This document shows, piece after piece, positions 58,046-64,000 of a DNA stretch of 64,000 nt. A program made the translations under genes and the position numbers. This DNA is from Tulasnella sp. 424 (taxonomy: Eukaryota; Basidiomycota; Agaricomycetes; Cantharellales; Tulasnellaceae): assembly GCA_019633425.1 (NCBI GenBank), contig WSUB01000175.1, positions 1-64,000 on the forward strand, written 5' to 3'. The notes below the pieces were generated by a model. That model was not told where the DNA came from, did no database searches, and saw nothing but the letters and a program-made list of their open reading frames with translations. Within the stretch, counting starts at the first letter, position 1, and each line of letters begins with the position of its first letter.

Positions 58046-59297
58046 CGTTGCAGTCGATGTTTGAACAAGCTGCGTGGGTTGATAAGTGGGCCGCGGACGG
58101 GAGGACGGTGGCCGAGCAAGGGAGGCTGGAAACCGAGGGCGGGAGGCTGGAAACCGAGGCGGGAGATGGGAAGCGGGTGCTACTTATAGTTACAGGCTCT
58201 TGTGAACGTCTTACGGATTGTCGAAACGGAGCGCGTGAAAATTGCTCCATCCGCAGGCAGCGGGACCCTTAAAACCGACGCCGTGAGGCTTGGGCGATCC
58301 GGTAACGTTTGGGACACAGGGTGCCAAGGATTTATTTTGGCGCGGGTTCTGAACCCAACCATGGTGAATTCCGACCACCCCTTTTGGAAAAGGACCCTCG
58401 TACGTTCCGAGCTTTATGCAGTCGTCTGAAGGATGTACCAAGTTCGCGGTAAAGTTGCGCTCAATGGTTCCATTCGGGTGGTCGGGTTGAAACCTCCGAA
58501 TAGGCCGTGGGCGTTATGAAAGTTCTCAGGGAAGCGGAGCCTGCAGAACAGACGCCGAACCGTACAAGCAAAGACCACTGGTCTTTGCTTGTACGCATGC
58601 AGTCGCAATATCACACAAGATCCCAGTAAGGCAACAAAATCACGTGTATCATTGCCAAGTTCACACGCACTTGCAGTGGAAGCGGAGATGGACTTGAGGG
58701 CGAGGGAGATGTCGATTGTGGTAAACGTCAATCGCCTCATGCTGGCTGCATTTAGAAGCTCGGACTGCGGCTCGGTTCTAACGCGGATTGAGCCCAATCG
58801 AAGTACAACCTCCACCCCACTGAGGCCCAACTTCCAAACCTCCGCTTTTCGAACCACACGGAGACCTACTCATATGCACGGCGACCAAGAGCTCTACACG
58901 AAAGCGGCCGCCGCCAGGGTGGAGGGGCCAATATTCGTGAAATTAGTAGCACGTACATAGTACTTGAACTTGATCCACCCTTCCGGAGGCATACGTATAT
59001 GGTTTTCGGTGGAGGACCTCCACCATCCACTACTATACAACGTTAAACCCTCCGCCAGGCTAAACATCCTGGTTTATGGGCAAGACTTCTGGGGGTCTTC
59101 GAACCATGAGTCCCTGAAATCTGGACTTCAAAATGATAGTGAACAGCAAGCTACGCTGGAACAAGGCACATACGACCTCTTTACGAAGCATATATTCTAT
59201 TGTAACAATCGTATCGAATCTAGCAAAATTATAATGTCCATGCAAATTAGTATTATGAAAAACCCTCATTTAACTCCGATCGTGCAGCTGTCCGATA
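58046..59297. other. Mosaic spacer: esterase promoter copy plus rearranged copy of reductase promoter
   Basis: 58046-58440 is the duplicated esterase upstream region (parallel copies 5' of C and D). 58500-58640 matches the 3' flank of the right-edge acidic gene (63410-63540). 58664-58752 matches 54046-54131 directly. 58753-59000 is an inverted copy of about 54132-54393. 59009-59297 again matches 54394-54692 directly. No gene is encoded. Confidence 0.8.
58561..58595. repeat. Perfect 35-nt palindrome
   Basis: Two 17-nt arms, cgtacaagcaaagacca and its exact reverse complement, flank a single central base at 58578. The corresponding place in the parent-like sequence near 63468-63482 has only one arm, so the palindrome arose after the copying. 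Confidence 0.85.
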
Positions 59298-59548
59298 TTA
59301 GAAGATGCATATGCCGCCCTGAGCTTTAAAAGCCTCTGTAGCAATTATATTGTGGGTCCTTGCCCATGGGTGGTAAATATCCCAGAACGAGGTGCGTAAT
59401 CGCTCAGTTAATCGAGTTCACAGTCGTGGGGCACAGAAACACGGTCACTTACAACGCGCGCGTCCGGACCACTGCAAACGCGGGATCTTGGACACCGGCC
59501 TCGATCGGGTACACGCCGTTTATGCAGTTTTGAGCACCTCGGGTGAGA
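59298..59548 (-). pseudogene. 3' fragment of a GDSL esterase (copy A type)
   Basis: Only the last exon and the end of the preceding exon remain, matching copy A rather than B-D. The splice acceptor before the last exon is destroyed (CTCG where copy A has ATAG), the HPS motif is changed, and the fragment joins at about 59548 to sequence that lies 3' of esterase B. It is not functional. Confidence 0.85.
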
Positions 59549-59787
59549 AGCCCGGGGTAGAGCTAGTAGGCGAATGCTAACTCTCTGCATTCATCTTGAG
59601 CGGTCGAACCATGGCGCGAAACAGGTGAATCTGCGATTGCAATAAAATGTACCAAGATATAGAAGATCGTGTAGTCCTTGTAAGAGTAGCGAGAATTACA
59701 GGAACCAAGAAGTTGCCGCTCGAATACAATCCATTTCCGAGTTCGTTCGGGGGTTACTCCGTGCGGCTCGAATGCAGCCATTCCGTA
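59549..59787. other. 3' flank of esterase C
   Basis: It is parallel to 56617-56853 and 61650-61841. It marks the left end of duplication unit C, joined at 59548 to the truncated esterase fragment. Confidence 0.6.
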
Positions 59788-60969
59788 CTACAAGACCTTG
59801 GCGAGGGCTAGGATAGCCTCGGCCGCGATGATCTTATGGGTCTTGGCCGACGGATGGTAAATATCCGAGAACTATGTGCGGGCAATTGCAATCGGTCGAT
59901 CAGGTTCGCGGGCCCTCGGAATTGCGAGAGACCGTCACGTACCGCACGCTTGTCAGGATCACTGCAAACAGATCTCCGGACGCCCTCGGTTGGATACGCA
60001 CCTCTGATGCAATTCTGACCGACCACCCTCGGTGAGAAGCCATAACGTTCTGGGTGGGCTAGGATTTGACCGAATAAGGTGTAAAGATCGACATAAGCGA
60101 TACGTGTGCCCTTGGGAGGGTTGCGAGCAAGCGAAGAAAGAGAGTTTGCAAAATCTTTGGAATACGCGGAGAGCAGGGTTCGGTATGTTGGTGGAGTGTC
60201 TTTGGCAAAGGGGAGGAGGGCTAGGTCCGGATAGGATATCACAATGAAGTTCGATGCACCTGCGTATATCATCGTATGAGCTTATATGATAAGGTCGTCG
60301 AGGCATTAATAGGAGAGCTTGCCTTCCTTGTCCTGCAGCTGCTTTATTCCCTTCTTTATTGCTCGGACAGAGGACTGACTGCTCGCGCTAGGATAGAAGA
60401 AGATGTCATTCGCCCCAGCGACAAGAGCATAGAGAGAGTCAGAGTGGCCATGAGATGCAGGAGTCTTCGCGATGTATTTCGCAATTTGATCCAGCATCGA
60501 AGGTACGGGGATGGTCGAGTCCGCTCCAGTGTAGCCTTGGACGGCAGTGTTGTTGCTCGTCGCTCCCCCGATCGCTCTGTCTTCCAACCTGTTACTGATG
60601 CCCAACGCTCCGGAGAGAACAACAGGCCAGACAGGTCCGTTTGAGAAGGAATGTTGATAGTAGGCTGGATCCGCTGGCCACGTATGGTTGGAAACGACCC
60701 AAGCACCGTGTCCTACATGAGAGGGCGCGGGCAAAATGTGCTCCGCCAATCGGTACGCGTTCGAAGTATGAAAAAGGCTATCACTGACCATCATCCGAGA
60801 AAGAGTCGCCAAAAACGACGAGACGTTTGATTTGATGAGTTCTAGGGAAGTTTCTGCTAGCTTGCCCATCAAACCCGACGGGCGACGAGCCATCCGTTGG
60901 GAACGGAGCAGCCGCAGCGGAGATTGCCAACGCCAGTGCGAATACGAGCTTCCCAGTTGTGGAGATCAT
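59788..60969 (-). CDS. Secreted GDSL/SGNH esterase (CE16-like), copy C
   Basis: It starts MISTTGKLVFALALAISAAA at 60969 and has LVVFGDSFSDDG, GGATSNN, LVAGANDIFF and the last exon FSDIYHPSAKTHKIIAAEAI, stop at 59788. It is very similar to copy B in coding and intron sequence. Block II reads SNNT instead of SDNA. No stop or frameshift was found, so it is treated as functional. Confidence 0.83.
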
Positions 60970-61454
60970 CGTTGCAGTCGCTGTTTGACCAAGCTGGGTG
61001 GATTGGTAAGTGGGCCGCGGGTGGGAGGATGGGAGGCTGTAAACGGAGGGCGGGAGATGGGTGCTACTTATAACTGCAGGTTCTTGTGAACAACTGACGG
61101 ATTGTATCAACGGAGCGCGTGGAAATTGCTGGATACGCAGGCAACGAGACCCGTATAACCCATGCCGTGAGGCAATTCGGTAACGCTTGGGACATTATGC
61201 CAAGGACTTTTGAGGACTTTTGGCGCGGGTTCTGAACCTAACCGTGGTGAATTCCGATGCCCCCTCTTGGCAAAGGACCCTCATACATTCCGAGCTTTAT
61301 GCAGTCGTCTGGAGGATGCATCGAACGTGTACCAAGTTAGCGGTAAGAATGGACATTGCGCGAAATGACTCGATTCGGGTGGTCGGATGGGAACTCCGTA
61401 GGCAAGGTTCATGAGCGTTATGAAAGTGCGGAAGCGGAGCACAAAGTGAAGACC
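60970..61454. promoter_or_regulatory. Promoter of esterase C
   Basis: It is parallel to 58046-58440 and 63013-63400. Shared blocks include aagctttatgcagtcgt-type sequences near 61290. No gene. Confidence 0.5.
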
Positions 61455-61575
61455 GAACATCCAGGAGTAAGGAGTGGATGCGTGAGGAGCAGGGTTCATC
61501 GAAGGTGAAGAATTATTCGAAAGGGTAGGAGTGGGCTTGTCATCAGTAATGCTATCCTCGGTGTCATTACCGCCA
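61455..61575 (-). pseudogene. Duplicated 3' fragment of the right-edge acidic gene
   Basis: The minus strand reads SITDDKPTPTLSNNSSPSMN then ASTPYSWMF, matching the end of the gene at 63630-64000 (TITDDEVTPTLSNNSSPSMT-like, ASTPYSWMF). Only this short C-terminal piece is present and the stop is not conserved. It was carried along with the esterase unit. Confidence 0.85.
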
Positions 61576-61841
61576 CCCCGAATACGGGCAAAACGGGCAC
61601 GACCCCGGGCCTAGATGCCTTTTGATGGAGAAAAATGTAAGCCGTGAGATGTCGACTGTGCACTGGAGAAAGTGCCGGTTGCGGTGCTTGAGTTAGGCAG
61701 GCGGCTAACGTTATAACTCTCTGCAGCTGTCTTGAGCGGTCGAAGTAAGAGAACTGTACCACGACATGCAAGATTCTGCAGTCCTCGTAAGAGCGGCCAG
61801 AAGGACGCTGCTCCGTGTGGCTCGAATGCAGCCATCCCGTA
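61576..61841. other. 3' flank of esterase D copy
   Basis: It includes 61650-61841, parallel to the 3' flanks of copies B and C. No gene. Confidence 0.5.
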
Positions 61842-63012
61842 CTACAAGACCTTGGCGAGGGCTTTTACAGCCTCGGCAGCGATGATCTTGTGGGTCTTGG
61901 CTGGTGGGTGGTAAACATCCCAGAACTATGCGCGGGCAAGGACAATCAGTCGATCGGGTCCCGCCAGTTCTCGAAACGCGCAAGACCATCACGTACTGCA
62001 CGCTCGTTCGGATCACTGCAAACGGATCTTGGGATGCCCTCGGTGGGGTACACGCCTTTGATGCAATTCTGACCGACCACCTCGGGTGAGAAGCCATAGC
62101 GTTTGGGGTTGGCTAAGATTTGGGGGAATAAGGTGTAAAGATCGACGTAGGCGATACGTGTGCCCTTGGGAGGGTTGTGAACGAGCAAAGAGAGAGAGTC
62201 GGCAAAAGTCTTGGAATACGTCGAGAGAACGCTTTGGTATGATGATGGAGTGGATTTGGCAAAGGGGAGGAGGGCTAGGTCCGGGTAGGATACGAGGATG
62301 AAGTTCGATGCTCCTGCATGCATCGTCGTATGAGCTTATATATTAAATTAATCGAGACGTTAAGAGGGGAGCTTGCCTTCATTCTCCTGTAGCTGTTTCA
62401 TTCCTTTCTTTATTGTTTGGACGGTGCACTGAGCGCTCGCGCTAGGATCGAAGAAGATGTCATTTGCCCCGATGACAATAGCGTAAAGAGAGTCAGCGTT
62501 GTCAAGTGATGCGGGAGTCTTCGCGATGTATTGTGCAATCTGATCCATCATCGAAGGCGCGGGGATGGTCAAGTCCACTCCAGTGTAACCTTGGACGACC
62601 GTATTGTCACTCGTCGCACCGTCAACCGCCTTGTCTCCCAACTCGCTACTAATGCCCAACGCTTCGGAGAGAACGACAGGCCAGACAGATCCGTTTGAGA
62701 GGGAATGTTGATAGTAGGCTGGATCTGCTGGCCGCGTATGATTGGAAACGACCCAAGCACCATGTCCTAATACATGCGTGGGCGCGGGCACAATACACCC
62801 GTCAATCTGCCTGCGTTCGAAGTACAGCTGGGTGCTTATTACTGACCATCATCCGAAAAGGAATCGCCGAAAACGACGAGGCGTTTGATTTGGCAAGTTC
62901 TGGCAGAATCTGCTCGCCCAGTGAACTAGACGGGCGACGACGCATCCGCTAAGAAAGCAGCAGCCGCAGCGAAGATTGCCAATGCCCGTGTGAATACAAA
63001 CTTGCTAGGCAT
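61842..63012 (-). pseudogene. GDSL esterase copy D, interrupted by an in-frame stop
   Basis: The layout matches copies B and C. It starts MPSKFVFTRALAIFAAAAAF at 63012, but codon 29 is TAG (62926-62928) where B and C have the Gly codon of SPVGFDG. The frame then resumes through QIKRLVVFGDSFSDDG, HGAWVVSNHTRPADPAYYQH, VIGANDIFF, AGASNFILVSYPDLALLPFA and the last exon FWDVYHPPAKTHKIIAAEAV (stop at 61842). The signal peptide is also altered and shortened. With one stop and otherwise sound catalytic blocks, it is a young pseudogene, or a gene needing readthrough or a downstream start, or a sequence error. Confidence 0.78.
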
Positions 63013-63629
63013 CGCAATTATTGCTGTAGGTCGATGTTTGATCAAGTCGGGGAGGGTTGCAAGTGGGCCGTGGGCAGCAGGATGGTGACAAGCGGGGTCC
63101 GCGTTGGGAAGGTAATGCAACATGAAACAAATAAAGACCAAATACTGACCGCTTTCCCCACCCTTGGAGTTTCCCGACGGGCGGCCGGGAAGGAGTGTGA
63201 AACATCTTACGCACTGGTATGTAGTACTAATGAAGCGCAACCTGAACTGCGTGCAACGATTGTCAAATCCAAGCCAAGTCACGTACTTTTGATGCATGTC
63301 TGAGGCCCCCTTGGAAAATACTCCCGTGCGCTCCAAACTTTATGCAGTCGTTTAGGGGAAGCATCGAACATGTACCAGGTCAGCGGTAAAGAATGGACGT
63401 TGCGCGAAACACGTGGGGCGCTATGAAAGTTCTCAGGGAAGCGAAGCCCGTAGAACAGCCACCAATACAAGCGAAGACCATGCCGTCGCAATACCACAGA
63501 TCCCAGTAAGAACAAAAAATCACGTTTATCATTGTCATAAACCAAGTTCATACACACAAACATCAAGACGCATGGAGAGATGGAGAAGAAGTCGTTGCAA
63601 CGTAACTCGGGCAGACAACAGTCAGTATC
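63013..63629. promoter_or_regulatory. Upstream region of esterase D and 3' flank of the acidic gene
   Basis: 63160-63400 is parallel to the upstream regions of B and C. 63400-63629 matches pieces near 58500-58640 and 61410-61460, so it supplied the copied flanks. No gene. Confidence 0.5.
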
Positions 63630-64000
63630 CTACTTCTGGGGAGTGAACATCCAAGAGTAAGGAGTGGATGCGTCCGGAACAGGAGTCATGGAAGGCGACG
63701 AATTGCTCGAAAGGGTGGGAGTCACTTCGTCATCAGTAATGGTCTCCCCAAGGTCGGCGCTAGCGTCGAGAGAAGCAGCATCGGCGGTCGAGGTGTCGTC
63801 CTCAGAGGCGGGGTCATCCTCAGCCGTGGGTTCCGTGGAAGAGGACTCTGCGGTGCTGGGATCAACCGACGAAGGAGAAACATCGCTGTCGTCTTCGCCA
63901 TCGTCACCGGTGTCCTCGTCATCCTCGCCGTCGTCCTCGTCGCCTGTGGCATCGGCAGCAGGGGAAGCACTCGAAGTGCCGACATTGCCGTCATCCGACG
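63630..64000 (-). CDS. C-terminus of an unidentified protein with acidic Ser/Asp/Glu-rich tail (partial)
   Basis: An open minus-strand frame enters from the right edge and ends at TAG (63630-63632). It reads SSDDGNVGTSSASPAADATG and continues with long Asp/Glu/Gly and Ser/Thr stretches, ending DASTPYSWMFTPQK. No domain is visible in the 122 residues present. The conserved end STPYSWMF also occurs in the duplicated fragment at 61455-61575, supporting this frame over the alternative Met/Arg/Pro-rich frame on the same strand. Function unknown. Confidence 0.7.
   Translation of the reverse strand, partial: SDDGNVGTSSASPAADATGDEDDGEDDEDTGDDGEDDSDVSPSSVDPSTAESSSTEPTAEDDPASEDDTSTADAASLDASADLGETITDDEVTPTLSSNSSPSMTPVPDASTPYSWMFTPQK

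Noticed and set aside
63722..63994. Met/Arg/Pro-rich open frame on the minus strand at the right edge
   Set aside because: It is the +1 shadow of the acidic frame. The acidic frame has a conserved counterpart at 61455-61575 and this one does not.
1..64000. CRISPR array, integron, phage or secondary-metabolite cluster
   Set aside because: No regularly spaced repeats, phage genes, or polyketide/peptide synthase motifs. The DNA is a fungal nuclear segment.

Overview
The window is nuclear DNA from a basidiomycete fungus, probably Agaricomycotina. Genes carry many short introns (about 50-75 nt, GTRNGT donor, YAG acceptor). The gene set includes fungal-specific families (Kei1, LIM-RhoGAP, SHE3-like, membrane-anchored GH9). 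An isolated 118-nt 5S rRNA of basidiomycete type is also present. No plasmid, phage, CRISPR or transposon coding sequence was recognised. Functions were assigned from protein motifs read by eye, and exon ends from splice consensus plus family continuity.

Layout. 0-14 kb holds single-copy housekeeping genes: the tail of an unknown gene, mpe1 (cleavage/polyadenylation factor), kei1 (IPC synthase subunit), an NFX1/FAP1-type zinc-finger protein, and a three-LIM RhoGAP. 14-18 kb holds an SLC35F-type transporter and a decayed tandem copy of it. 18-19.4 kb holds a class II eIF4E. 19.7-26.1 kb is a tandem duplication of a secreted two-domain fasciclin gene. 26.3-35.8 kb is a second tandem duplication: each unit has a GPI-type GH9 glycosidase plus the 3' half of fyv10/gid9. 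Only the outer fyv10 copy is complete, and the inner one is a truncated, frameshifted relic. 36.8-51.4 kb is again ordinary: a SHE3-like coiled-coil protein, symplekin/Pta1, an Slt2-type MAP kinase, Nbp35, and a J-domain protein divergent from Nbp35. At 52.1-52.2 kb lies the 5S rRNA gene. 52.5-63.6 kb holds an aldo-keto reductase, then an array of GDSL/SGNH esterases: three apparently intact copies, one with an in-frame stop, and one 3' fragment joined to a rearranged copy of the reductase promoter. The window ends in the acidic C-terminus of an unknown gene, a piece of which was carried into the esterase array.

The main theme is repeated local segmental duplication of genes for secreted or surface proteins (fasciclin, GH9, GDSL esterase) and a transporter, all on the minus strand. 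The units often carry a broken 3' piece of a neighbouring gene. Most other genes are conserved cellular machinery. Two of them, Mpe1 and Pta1/symplekin, belong to the same mRNA 3'-end-processing complex.
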